From Craterostigma plantagineum (taxonomy: Eukaryota > Streptophyta > Magnoliopsida > Lamiales > Linderniaceae), in assembly GCA_027422505.1 (NCBI GenBank), contig JAPQWV010000002.1:27320501-27384500 (forward strand): DNA of 64,000 nucleotides, read 5' to 3'. A program made the translations under genes and the position numbers. Below, piece by piece: positions 1 to 10,512 of this stretch (position 1 is its first letter; each line of letters starts with the position of its first letter). Below the pieces are notes generated by a model. The model was not told where the DNA came from. It saw only the letters and a program-made list of their open reading frames with translations, and ran no database searches.

Positions 1-1301
1 GCTGACCAATCTCTGGTTGATCTGTTTATTGCAGCAAATGTTTGTGAAGTATAAGAGTTTGTCTTAAATGTCATGAATCCAACTATGGAGAAAGCGCTCT
101 GTTACCTGTTCGTAAGCAATAGCAGACGATCGTGATTCCTTGAGCAAAATACCGACGGAAAACACGAGCACGGCTGGTAGTGTCAACAAGCCATATACTC
201 CCTATTATCCAAGAAAAGGATGTCGTGTGAAAACTAGTCCCAGAATTCTTGATTATTCATAACATGTCCAGCCAAATAATAGGTTTCAGGGCTAACCTGG
301 GGACCAATTAAATGCACAAAGATACCGCTCACAGAGAATCCCACGAGCGCGCCGATTGAAGAGCTCAAGCTGCAGAGGGTTTGCATATCGGGCGCTAAAG
401 AAGGATGATTGCCACTGTTCTGCGCCACACATGCGTCTACGGTGACATCAGCGATTGCAACGCTCGCACTAGCTGCTGTCAGCGAAAGCAATGCGAAGAC
501 TATATGCAGACTTGGGTGCAGAGATAAGAACATCATGGATATAATTCCCAGCACACCTGGAAAAGGAAAAAAGTTCATCCTCAATTGAAGTTCCAAGTAA
601 CAGCACAGATTTAGGAGGGGAACAAATTCAATAGGCATAGAGAAGCTATTCAGATTCTTCAGTCCCACCATTGCTAAACTTATCATTCCAATATCTAGTG
701 CTTGCCAAGTGTCCACCAAGAGGGCAAACCTTTTATCCAATTGCCCTCAAATTGGAAAAGGAATTTAAAGCAAAGCTTTTTAAATACGTTATAGCCACTA
801 CATGAAACGTTATTTCTGAGTGTTCGCATATATCTATGCCCCAAGAGGATGAAACAACTCATGTAGCTAGGAGAACATCAGCATAACATGAAAAAGATCC
901 CCAGCTTTATATGTAAGAAAAAAGAAGCTTTTTTTACCTGCGAAAAGGAAATAAGGCCTACGTTGATACCCCATAAGAGGGACAACATCGGTGAGAAGAC
1001 CCCAAAGTGGCTTGACAATCCAAGGAATAGAAGTGATCCCAGAATAAACCTGAGCCTCAGAGGGCTGAACTCTTTGAACATCCTTCATGTAATACTCCGT
1101 CCCAACTCTTGCAAGGGCTCCACCAAGACCTTGACTCACACCGTAGACTATCATAACCCCAAACACAAAACTCCAATGCAATTCATCGGCGAGCATTTTG
1201 AACCACCGTAGCGGCGCCCGAACCCAGCCTCGGATCTCTTTGGGGGGAGCTCCTTGTACTGCATCGTCGCCGTGGATTGGGAGTTTATCTTCTCCGCCCA
1301 T
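1..1301 (-). CDS. Folate-biopterin transporter family protein (BT1), 3' end off the window
   Basis: Membrane carrier of the BT1/folate-biopterin transporter family, a branch of the major facilitator superfamily thought to move folates or pterins. Four coding exons are visible on the minus strand: 938-1301, 297-556, 106-201 and 1-21 (running off the left edge). All visible junctions are GT-AG and keep one frame, giving about 247 residues so far. The ATG at 1301 opens [13 protein letters not shown]. Family hallmarks are a hydrophobic first segment with [10 protein letters not shown], the [13 protein letters not shown] stretch, GYQRRPYF, and in exon 2 [11 protein letters not shown] followed by [14 protein letters not shown]. 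Exon 3 adds a further membrane segment ending in ILLKESR. The remaining helices lie outside the window. Family is secure from these motifs; which paralogue it is cannot be told. No break is seen in the visible part. Confidence 0.85.
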
Positions 1302-2030
1302 AGTGAGTATCGCCTATTCTTTGCAGCTGAAATCTAGAATGTCAGCGAAGAGATTTTATGAAGGTTGTTGACTAGAAAAGTCAACTTAAGAGGCGAACGA
1401 ACACACTGGATCTAGGATTTTACGTAGTCAAACAAAGGTCTGAAAGTTCAAGTGGATTTGGATAGATCATTCCCAAGATCTGGAAATTATTTAGACCAAA
1501 GAGTAGTTAAGTTTCATCCATGGAAATTTTATGTTCGATGTTCGTTACATGTTTCGGTATTATGCGTTCAAATGCTTGTAGTTTCACTATTGGTTGTTGC
1601 TGCACAAAATAAGTATATAACTAAAAAAAGAAAAGAATTGTTTAATATTGATTTTTAAAAACTGTCTCAAATCGCATGAGCTTGAACTTCAATTAGCTCC
1701 AAGTTTACTCAGCATTTCGACTCATCCTAAGGAAAGATAGTAAGAAGTCTATGGTACAATGAGCAATCCGATATGCATACTACTACTTGAAGTGATCGAT
1801 GCATGGCCGAATTTATTAGGACAACTAAAAGTGATGTCGTCTTAGGGTTAAAGACGATAACAGGACACAATGGGTGGTAAAGAACAATATCTATGTTCAA
1901 GAATCAAACCCTCCCATACCATAATTCAAACAAAGCCGTTATCAAAAGAAAACCCATCTTCCCACGGTGCTTTCTCGTAGGTCCAATCAAATCCATGAGT
2001 TAGACTAGTCATACCGCACGTGAAGGGGCG
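1302..2030. other. Intergenic, upstream of the transporter gene
   Basis: No supportable gene. It should contain the 5' UTR and promoter of the minus-strand transporter, but I see no clear TATA box. The last 20 bases or so, ending GTGAAGGGGCG, resemble the end of the TRIM internal region that follows. Confidence 0.5.
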
Positions 2031-2367
2031 TTTTGAGATTTTAAGTGGGTTTCGTCCCACGTCGGATAATTCGAGCTCTTGAAGCTAGTATATATTACAT
2101 ATAAGAGGTTTCTCCTCCTATCACCAATTGGTTTTAGGATGGACCTCTCGACTTCTAATATGTTATCAGAGCAGCTTCCGCTCACCGTCACCCAATTCAT
2201 ATGTCCACGTATTAGGCCATGCCACGCGTGAGGGGGCGTGTTGAGATTATAAAAAAGTGGGTGTTGTCCCACATCGAATAATTCAAGCTCTTCGAGTCAG
2301 TATAATATATAAGAGGATCTCCTCCTATCACCGATTGGTTTTAGGAAGGAACCCTCAACTTCTAATA
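2031..2367 (+). mobile_element. TRIM-like miniature LTR retrotransposon with two LTRs
   Basis: Two direct repeats of about 130 bp (2031-2160 and 2239-2367) share a start of TTGAGATT, a block of TCCCAC plus TCGAATAATTC-type sequence, TATAAGAGG, CTCCTATCACC, ATTGGTTTTAGGA and an end of CTTCTAATA. The first copy is followed directly by TGTTATCAGAGCAG (2161), close to the methionine-initiator tRNA primer site of plant retroelements. The internal part is only about 78 bp and ends in the purine tract GTGAGGGGGCG (2228-2238). No protein can be coded. A second purine tract of the same type lies just left of the first LTR, so this is probably the remnant of a longer LTR-internal-LTR chain. No target-site duplication was found. 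Confidence 0.75.
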
Positions 2368-2414
2368 GAGTTCTTGCCAATATCATAAGCTATATTTTTT
2401 TTTGCTATAATGTC

Positions 2415-2417
<3 letters not shown>

Positions 2418-2449
<32 letters not shown>
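2418..2449. repeat. (AT)n microsatellite
   Basis: About 15 uninterrupted AT dinucleotides just right of the TRIM-like element. Confidence 0.9.
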
Positions 2450-2453
<4 letters not shown>

Positions 2454-2555
2454 GGAAAAGTTTTACAAAATGAGCATGAGATGAACTCCGCAAGTAACCA
2501 GTAACAAGCTACTTGCACAATCACAAGATCTCACTACATGAATCAAAACTAACGC

Positions 2556-2897
2556 CTACCAAGTCACACGCCATATTCTGCGAATGGCCGCGCAATGCAG
2601 GTCGTACTTCGTGGACGTACCACTAATACGCATGATAACCAAGGCAAGCACACTCCCCACGAGCCTGTGAGGTGGCGTGATGATCCCTTCCTTCCAACGC
2701 CTATTCCTTGCCTGCCAGATGTGGTAAACCAGAGAGGCAAGAACATGTCGATAAGCTGCATGGAGAAGATGCTTCCCTCGCCAACGGGCCGCCGCCCATC
2801 GAATACTTGTACTCCAATCCCGATAGGGCCAAATCCACCGAATGGTCATACACTTTGCTTGTATTAGTGAATGATCTTCCTCATGTGATGATGCCAA
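2556..2897 (-). pseudogene. LINE reverse-transcriptase C-terminal fragment (zf-RVT-like region)
   Basis: An open frame of about 113 residues resembles the tail of plant non-LTR retrotransposon ORF2: the segment between the reverse transcriptase and the end, with LVYHIWQARNRRW matching the usual 'xxYxIWxERNxRxF' pattern, preceded by a tryptophan-rich run (WIWPYRDWSTSIRW). No endonuclease or reverse-transcriptase core is present, so it is a 5'-truncated or fragmented LINE. I see no poly(A) tail or target duplication with confidence. It could be missed by protein searches because it is short. Confidence 0.55.
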
Positions 2898-3101
2898 CCT
2901 ATTTACGGAAAGGAAGAGAAAGATTCTTCGCCCTTTACTCAGCTGACATCCCGGGCGATGATCTCCGCGGAGATATGAAGATAAAACTTCATCAAGAAAA
3001 GCAATTAAAAAAATTCAACTTTAAACTGATTGTTGATCATCTCAATGTTTCAATAGTTTTGGAATTTCTTTTTTTTTTTGTACCAACAAGTTAGAAACCT
3101 T

Positions 3102-3263
3102 CAATTGTAAGGTTTCGGATCGTCTGTGCCACAACAGTGTTCCACCTTTGTGTTCCACCAACCATTTCCCGACAAGTGTTAAACTGAGTTGACCAACTGT
3201 ACACTTGTCGCAATTTGATTGGTGGAACACCAATCTGGAACAGAGGATTCAATCCACAATTGT
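3102..3263. mobile_element. Short inverted-repeat (MITE-like) element
   Basis: The left end (CAATTGTAAGG...GGATCGTCTGTGCCA) and the reverse complement of the right end (CAATTGTGGATT...ATCCTCTGTTCCA) can be aligned, and both arms continue into GTGTTCCACC. The element is about 160 bp with no coding capacity and lies about 290 bp upstream of the P450 start codon. Superfamily is not determined; no convincing target duplication was seen. Confidence 0.5.
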
Positions 3264-4830
3264 AGAGGATTTATAAATATCATGTTACATAATACATATA
3301 TACGTAAATACTATCACAAATTACGCGACACGTGAGCTTGTGAAAAAAAAAGTCGACATTTCGAGAGGGAAAACGTTTTAAGTAATCAATCAATATACCA
3401 TTTAATGAACCCGGAGCATCATCAGCACCGATTAAAAACTGTTATAAATGATTGTTTTTATCGGCGTAATTGCGGATATGTGATTGATTATAGATCAAGC
3501 AACGTGTGAGAAGAACCACGTATACTTTCATCATCTCTCAGCTATACGTACCGCCATGGATACCATCGCTCTGATCTTTGTTCTTCTTCTTCTCGTGCTA
3601 ACGATATCAGTTCGAATCTTGAAAAAACCGGCAAATCACAAGCTTCTTCCACCTGGGCCGAGACCTTTTCCGATCATCGGAAACATTCACCAGATCGACG
3701 CGCAAGCCCACCGTTCACTGCACAAGATATCTCAAACCTACGGTCCCATAATGTCCATCTACTTCGGCAGCACGCTGGCCGTCGTCATCTCCTCGCCGGA
3801 GGTCGCCAAGGAAGTGGTCAAAACCCACGACCGTGAGTTCACGGGTCGGTTCATACCCGCAGCTATGCAAGTCCACGACCACGATAAGTACAGCATCGGC
3901 TTCTTACCAGCAAACAATCAGTGGAGAAAGCTGCGAAAGATATGCAAAGAACACATGTTCTCCACTCAGTGCCTCGATTCCAGCAAAGGGCTAAGGCAAG
4001 AGATGCTGAAGAAGCTGTGTGAGTACGTCGGAAAGTGTGCTGCAGCCGGCCGTGTGATCAACGTCGGGGAAGCTGCTTACGTCACCACCCTAAATCTGAC
4101 GTCGGCCACCCTTTTTTCGACTGTCGTAACGGACTACGAATCTGGGGAATTGCAAGAGTTCAGACGGATTATCGATGGGGTGACGAACTCAGTAAGCGCG
4201 CCTAACGTTGCAGATCTTTTGCCCATCCTCAAACCTTTCGACCCTCAGGGTATTAAGAAGGCTGCTGAGATAAACTTTGGCAAGTTGCTCGATATGTTCG
4301 ATGATATGATCAATCAAAGATTGGAGGAAAGAAGATCTAGTAAGAATAGCCCAGATTTTGCTCGTAATAAGAAGTCTGACATGCTCGAAGCACTCGTTGA
4401 CGCCATGGAGAAAGGCGGCGACGAGGAGCTCACCGTCGACGAAATCAAGCATTTGCTTGTGGTTGGTTAAAAAAGATAACTTTTTTACCCTTATATATAT
4501 AATGTCTGAATTATTATCATTTGTGTGTTGATTATTATTTTCTTGAAATAATAATTGACAGGCCTTGTACGTTGCTGGCACAGAGTCAACGTCGTCGACA
4601 ATAGAATGGATCCTCACGGAGTTATTACGACACCCCAAAATGATGTCAAGGATCCAAGAAGAGATCAAAGCGGCGGTCGGCGAGGACAACCAAGTTCAGG
4701 AATCAGACATATCGAAGCTCCCATACTTGATAGCCTTCATCAAAGAATCCCTGAGGTACCATCCACCTGGGATTTTCTTACTTCCTCGTACTTCCCAAAC
4801 CGACTTGGAGATCAACGGCTATACGATACC

Positions 4831-5236
4831 TATCAAAACAGTGATCGAATCGCTTGTGTGTTCTTGATGGACAATCGATGTAACGTGGTTCAGATTCTAA
4901 TGAATCCTACATCCACGGCGCTCAGAAGTCTCTCTTATTGATTAATGAAAATTTACAGAGCACACACACAGCTAAAAACAAACTGGGAAAAGAACTCGCA
5001 AAAGAGAAGACGCCAGCTCACACCTCTTATAACTAACTTAACGTCTAAAGGAACGAGCTAAAGAATAAAAGAATAAAAGCGCGTTTATCATCTAACTCCT
5101 TAATAAGTAAAAGTACGACTAAGGGACTTCACGTCATTTAGAAACAGCTCTTCCTTAGTTTGAACTTCTCAGCTTAACTCTGTCTTCTTCTGCCCATCTT
5201 TATGATTCAATTTAGCTTGTGCTTTCTGTTCCAATA
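4831..5236 (-). repeat. 3' LTR of the P450 Copia element
   Basis: 406 bp, identical to the partner copy at 9753-10158 except for one base. On the element strand it starts TATTGGAACAG and ends TTTTGATA. Confidence 0.95.
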
Positions 5237-7129
5237 CCCCCCCGCAAGATGGAAGGTATAGATTTATAACGCCCATCTTGACAAGAAACCGTTGCAGTTG
5301 CGGCCCGGACATTGCTTTAGTAAACATATCTGCTACTTGATGTTCTGTCCGAACAGGCAGGAGTTTGATCACTCCATTTTCAACGTGATGCCGCACGAAG
5401 TGACAATCCACCTCGATGTGCTTGGATTTCTCATGGAATTTTGGGTTAGAGGCAATTTTCAAGGCAGATAGATTATCACAATACACCACGGGAGGCTTAG
5501 GAATTGTCAGATTCAACTCTCCAAGCAGGTTCTGAATCCACAATACCTCTGCCACTACAGATGCTAAGGCCCTATATTCTGCCTCCGTGGACGATCGTGA
5601 CACCGTAGCTTGTTTCTTAGCTTTCCAGGTAATCAAGGAATCTCCTAAGAAGGTACAATAACCTGTCACTGATTTCCTACTATCTTTACAAGACCCCCAG
5701 TCGGCGTCCGAAAATGCGCTTAGCTCGAAATTCTGGACTAGGAGTATACCTTGGCCTGGGGAACTCTTTAAGTACCTAAGCAGATGATGTGCGGCCTTGA
5801 GGTGCTCTGTACGAGGGGCAGCAACGTACTGACTGAGTTTGTGAACCGCAAATGTAATATCTGGCCGAGTGATGGTGAGGTAAAGTAGCCTCCCAATTAA
5901 CCTTCTGTATTTAAAGGGATCAAGCAGCAATTCACCATCCTGGGCAGAGAGCTTTTCACTGGGATTAAGAGGTGTTGTCAGTGGTTTCGCATGGATATAA
6001 CCTGAGTCATCCAACAGTTGCAAGACATATTGTCTTTGTGTCAAATAAATGCCCCGCTCACTTCGAGCTACTTCTATACCAAGGAAGTATTTAAGTTCGC
6101 CCAAATCCTTCATCTTGAAACTGGAATTGAGGAAATCCTTGGTTGCCTGCAGTGCACGGGTGCTTGGACCTGCAAGAATAATGTCGTCCACATACACAAG
6201 GAGGATAACTAAGTGTTCACCTCTTCCTTTTATGAAGACAGTGTGATCGGATTGGATTTGTTGGAAGCCAAAATCCTTGATAGTCGAAGTGAACTTCTTG
6301 TTCCACTGCCTAGAGGCTTGCTTCAACCCGTAAATTGACTTATGAAGCTTGCATACCATGGTACCGGGGCTGGCGGAATTGGTGCTTTTATAAAATCCTT
6401 GAGGTAGTTGCATATAGACCTCTTCATTCAGATCACCATTCAAAAAGCGTTGTTTACATCCATCTGAACGAGGCTCCAATTGAGTTTCGCGGCCAAGGCT
6501 AGAATGATTTTGATCGTGCTCGGTTTAGCCACCGGGGCAAACGTATCTATGTAGTCTACACCCTCTCGTTGGTCATATCCTTTAGCCACTAATCTGGCTT
6601 TACACCTCTGAGCCTTACCATCTGCATCAAGTTTTATTTTGTAAACCCAACGGCTTCCAATAGCTCTCTTGCCATCCGGGAGTGGAACTATGGACCAAGT
6701 ATGGTTATCAATTAGTGCTTTGAACTCCTCATTCATGGATGCAATCCACTCCTCTGATTGTGCAGCTTGTGCATAACTTTGTGGCTCCTTCATCATTGAA
6801 ACATTAAGAATGAAGTGCTGGAATTTCTCAGAAAAATTCTCATAAGACAGCACATGAGAAACTGGATAAAGAACTTTCCTGTTTGTTTGAGTCTTGCAGA
6901 CATAATCTTGCAAATATGTTGGCTTCTTAGAAGTCCTGCCTGTCCTTCTCTGTGGCTGTACAGTTTCATGAAGGGAACTTGCCGCTTGTTCCCCTGTTTC
7001 CTGAGAATCTGGTGTCAAGTCTATATTGGTTGTTGAAGGATCAGTGATGGTTGCTGCTGGTTGTTCAGGGATGGCAGTGACAGAAGCATCATTTGGCCAT
7101 TCCTCCTCTTGACTCCTTGCTTCTCCCAC
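5169..7129 (-). pseudogene. Copia reverse transcriptase-RNase H region, frameshifted
   Basis: Continuation of the polyprotein in two open pieces, 6440-7129 and 5169-6479. The first holds the N-terminal reverse-transcriptase region (GSRWVYKIKLDADG, KARLVAKGYDQREG, QMDVNNAF). A single missing base in the short T run at about 6456-6460 breaks it; the next frame continues with LNGDLNEEVYMQLPQGF, the catalytic YVDDIILAG and the RNase H motifs FSDADWGSCKDSRKSVTGY and SRSSTEAEYRALA. The stop lies inside the 3' LTR, which is common for Copia. Confidence 0.88.
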
Positions 7130-9648
7130 TGAGGTCTTGGCATCACAAGAGTGGAGAAAGGGTCCTGAGAATTGCAGACTGATTCTGCTGTCTTGAAAGG
7201 CATTTCATGCTCTTTAAACACGACATCCCGAGATACCAAAACCTCTCTGCTTTGTAAGTCCATCACCTTGTAACCTTTCACCCCATTTGGGTATCCAATG
7301 AAGATACATTCCCTAGATCTAGGGTCAAACTTCTTTCTACCAGCTGCTAAAGTAGAACAATAACACAAACAACCAAAAACTTTCAAGCCACTATAATCTA
7401 CCTTCTTCCCATATAGTAGTTCATAAGGACTTCTATTTGCTAGAGTCAAAGAAGGAGTTCTATTAATGAGATATGTGGCAGTGAGGACACATTCAGACCA
7501 TAAACTAATGGGAACACCAGAATGAAATAACAGTGAACGAGCCACATTGAGTAAATGTTGGTGTTTCCTCTCTACCACCGAATTTTGTTGCGGAGTTTGT
7601 ACACATGAGAGGTGTTGTATAATTCCCTTTTCTCTAAACAGTTTGGTGAGGTTCAATTCCTTGGCATTGTCCGTCCTAATGGTTTTAACTTGGCTTCTAA
7701 ATTGTGTTTCAACTATAGCCAAAAAATAGGATATGATAGATGGTACCTCAGATTTATGCCTAACCATGAAAACCCAAGTAAATCGTGTGTGATCATCTAC
7801 AATAGTGACAAAATATTGATGACCTAAATGAGAGTGAACATTAAAAGGCCCCCACACATCACAATGGACTAGATCAAAGCTCGAACATGCATCTTTTCTG
7901 TCATTTGGAAATGAGTTTCTCTTTTGTTTAGCAATCGGGCAGATCTTACAAAAGGAGCCATGAGGTCTATCATTATGTATCAAAGACAACTTCAAAACAT
8001 CTAATACTCGATCAGAGGGATGTCCTAACCTCATGTGCCACAAATCAGCAGAGGTTTTATTAAGAAAAACAGTTTCAGGAAAAACAGAATTAAGAACAGG
8101 GGATGTTTCTGCTGTCATGACATATAACCCTGCTATTTTGCTACCCCTGCCAATCATTTGAAGTGAATGATCCTGTATGAGAAAACTGTTAGCATCAAAC
8201 ATGAATTCACAGCCTATTTTGCTAGCTAGATGACTAACAGATAGCAAATTAAAATTAAAATCTGGCACAAATAAGGTATCTGTCAGAATGATATACTTAT
8301 TCAGTTTGACTGTTCCTGCTTTCCTCACTTTGATAACTGCATTATTAGGTAAAATGACATCTGATTCAGCTATGTCATGCAATTCAGAAAAGAGATCATA
8401 ATTACCAGACACATGCCTCGTTGCCCCGGAATCAATTAACCACACATTTGAGCTACCTAAGACTGGCATGTTAAAGGATAAACATATACCTGTCCCCTTA
8501 TCATAGGGTTGTACTACCTCGGTGCTCTCTGATTGAAGACTAAGAGTAGGTTGATTGATCAGGTTCCTCAGGCTTTGTAATTGAAAAGGGGTCAATTGCA
8601 GGCTTACTAAAGCATCTGTTGGAGCAGTATTCTGCCCAATACTTGGCTGTGAAGTCTTGTCACATGGCCCTGCATTTGCTTCCACCACGACATTATTCAT
8701 TCTTGACCCTTTAAACTTGTATCCTGTCTTGAAACCTGGCGGAAAACCATGTAATTGGTAGCACACATCCACAGTGTGCCCTCTCTTCCCACAGTGTGTA
8801 CAGGTGGGCTTCATGGTGTCTTTCTTCTGGCTGAAAGTGATTTTCTTGGTCTGGTCAAAACCCTTCTTGGCTGTAAACATGGCCATATTGTGTGCCTGAT
8901 CTTCATTGAACAGAGGCTGACCAGCTGACAAGGATCTTTGCTTCTCTTCTTGGATCAACAAAGAGAACACTTTGTTGATGGAGGGTATGGGCTCCATAAG
9001 CAGAATTTGGCCACGAATCTGCGAGTATGAGTCATTTAACCCCATGAGAAATGATAACACGTATTCTTCATCGAGGTACTCCTTTACCGCCTTAACCCCT
9101 CCACATGTGCATTCACAAAGAGGTCGATAGTTACTCAACTCGTCCCAAAGAGTCTTTAGTTTGGTGTAATATACAGCTACTGAGTTCGACCCTTGCGACA
9201 AGTTCACTAGTTCCTTCTTTAATTGGAATATTCTCGGCTTATTTGTCTGCGCAAATCGTTCCTCGAGATCAAGCCAAACGTCCCTCGCCAACGAGCTGTA
9301 TAAGATGCTTGCAGAGATTTCCCTAGACACAGAATTAATAATCCACGAAATTACTATACTGTTATTCCTCTTCCAAGCATTCATCTGATTCTGGGAAAAT
9401 TGGGGATTCTGTGGATCGGCTAAAGGCTGTCTGAGGCTTCCATTCCCAAAACCTTCTTTGTTCCTTCCGATTAAGGCTATCATCATCGCCCTACTCCACG
9501 TGGCGTAATTGTCGCCAGTGAGTTGCTCGTGGACGAGTAGCTGCCCAGACACATCGTTATTGGACAAGTAGAAAGGATCATTGATCTGAGTTGGATGACC
9601 TGAACCTCCTGAATTTCCCGTCGAGATTGTTGGCACGACTGACGCCAT
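7021..9648 (-). CDS. Copia Gag-protease-integrase polyprotein (5' part)
   Basis: ATG at 9648, 875-residue open frame. The Gag domain has DNYATWSRAM and later a CCHC zinc knuckle (CTHCGKRGHTVDVC). The protease active site is WLIDSGATRHVSGN. The integrase has the HHCC-type start WHMRLGHPS with CKIC, then core residues in DVWGPF, RTDNAKE and QQNSVVERKHQ. The frame leaves the polyprotein at about 7125, where the reading frame shifts into the overlapping frame that carries the reverse transcriptase, so the copy is probably not autonomous unless these are assembly errors. Confidence 0.9.
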   Translation of the reverse strand: MASVVPTISTGNSGGSGHPTQINDPFYLSNNDVSGQLLVHEQLTGDNYATWSRAMMIALIGRNKEGFGNGSLRQPLADPQNPQFSQNQMNAWKRNNSIVISWIINSVSREISASILYSSLARDVWLDLEERFAQTNKPRIFQLKKELVNLSQGSNSVAVYYTKLKTLWDELSNYRPLCECTCGGVKAVKEYLDEEYVLSFLMGLNDSYSQIRGQILLMEPIPSINKVFSLLIQEEKQRSLSAGQPLFNEDQAHNMAMFTAKKGFDQTKKITFSQKKDTMKPTCTHCGKRGHTVDVCYQLHGFPPGFKTGYKFKGSRMNNVVVEANAGPCDKTSQPSIGQNTAPTDALVSLQLTPFQLQSLRNLINQPTLSLQSESTEVVQPYDKGTGICLSFNMPVLGSSNVWLIDSGATRHVSGNYDLFSELHDIAESDVILPNNAVIKVRKAGTVKLNKYIILTDTLFVPDFNFNLLSVSHLASKIGCEFMFDANSFLIQDHSLQMIGRGSKIAGLYVMTAETSPVLNSVFPETVFLNKTSADLWHMRLGHPSDRVLDVLKLSLIHNDRPHGSFCKICPIAKQKRNSFPNDRKDACSSFDLVHCDVWGPFNVHSHLGHQYFVTIVDDHTRFTWVFMVRHKSEVPSIISYFLAIVETQFRSQVKTIRTDNAKELNLTKLFREKGIIQHLSCVQTPQQNSVVERKHQHLLNVARSLLFHSGVPISLWSECVLTATYLINRTPSLTLANRSPYELLYGKKVDYSGLKVFGCLCYCSTLAAGRKKFDPRSRECIFIGYPNGVKGYKVMDLQSREVLVSRDVVFKEHEMPFKTAESVCNSQDPFSTLVMPRPQWEKQGVKRRNGQMMLLSLPSLNNQQQPSLILQQPI

Positions 9649-9752
9649 GAGACGAACGCAACTGCTAAGAGGTGGAATTGATTTTGATCTTGATCAACAC
9701 AGTAGTAGATTTAATTCTTCGCAGCTCTATCAAAGAAACTGCTCTGATACCA

Positions 9753-10158
9753 TATCAAAACAGTGATCGAATCGCTTGTGTGTTCTTGATGGACAATCGA
9801 TGTAACGTGGTTCAGATTCTAATGAATCCTACATCCACGGCGCTCAGAAATCTCTCTTATTGATTAATGAAAATTTACAGAGCACACACACAGCTAAAAA
9901 CAAACTGGGAAAAGAACTCGCAAAAGAGAAGACGCCAGCTCACACCTCTTATAACTAACTTAACGTCTAAAGGAACGAGCTAAAGAATAAAAGAATAAAA
10001 GCGCGTTTATCATCTAACTCCTTAATAAGTAAAAGTACGACTAAGGGACTTCACGTCATTTAGAAACAGCTCTTCCTTAGTTTGAACTTCTCAGCTTAAC
10101 TCTGTCTTCTTCTGCCCATCTTTATGATTCAATTTAGCTTGTGCTTTCTGTTCCAATA
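9753..10158 (-). repeat. 5' LTR of the P450 Copia element
   Basis: Partner of 4831-5236; the tRNA primer site sits immediately inside it at 9741-9752. Confidence 0.95.
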
Positions 10159-10512
10159 ATACCCAAGGGCTCGCAGGTCATGGTCAACATCTACTCAGTC
10201 AACAGAGACCCGCGGGCATGGACCGACCCGGAGACCTTCGACCCGGAAAGGTTCATGGGTCACAAGAGCGACGTGGATTTCAAGGGACAAGACTTCGAGC
10301 TTCTGGCTTTTGGTTCGGGCAGGAGGATCTGCCCTGGGTTGCCTTTCGCCAACCGTTTAATGCATTTGATGGCGGCGACGCTTGTCCAAAAGTTCGACTG
10401 GAAGCTCGAGCGCCCTGAGATGAAGCCCGAGGATTTGGACACTACGGAGATTGTGAAGCTTGCGCTGAAGAAAAGAGTTCCTCTCATGGCTATCCCCGTA
10501 CCTAAACCCTAA

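Larger units (their letters stand above)
4831..10158 (-). mobile_element. Copia LTR retrotransposon in P450 exon 2, very recent
   Basis: Complete element on the minus strand, 5,328 bp, flanked by the 5-bp duplication ATACC (4826-4830 and 10159-10163). The two 406-bp LTRs (4831-5236 and 9753-10158) differ at one base that I can see (AGAAGTCTC versus AGAAATCTC). The primer site GCTCTGATACCA (9741-9752, complement of initiator Met-tRNA 3' end) abuts the 5' LTR, and a G7 polypurine tract, seen as CCCCCCC on the plus strand (5237-5243), abuts the 3' LTR. LTR termini are TATTGG...TGATA rather than TG...CA. Domain order Gag, protease, integrase, reverse transcriptase, RNase H makes it Copia. Confidence 0.97.
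3556..10512 (+). pseudogene. Cytochrome P450, CYP76 family, interrupted by a Copia insertion
   Basis: ER-anchored haem monooxygenase of the CYP76 type, a family used in monoterpene, iridoid and diterpene oxidation. Exon 1 is 3556-4461; exon 2 is 4562-4830 plus 10164-10512, split by a 5,328-bp retroelement. Removing the element and one copy of its target duplication gives an uninterrupted 507-residue frame, the normal family length. Visible parts are an N-terminal anchor (residues 3-20), proline hinge PPGP (about 32-35), I-helix AGTES (about 307-311), ExxR as ESLR (364-367) and the haem loop FGSGRRICPG with Cys about 448. As it stands, translation enters the LTR after GYTIP and stops at 4867, giving about 403 residues with no haem-binding cysteine. 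This copy is therefore predicted to be null. The substrate cannot be inferred from sequence alone. Confidence 0.9.

Noticed and set aside
2595..3094. Plus-strand ORFs overlapping the LINE fragment
   Set aside because: The minus-strand frame has LINE tail motifs; the plus-strand frames have none.
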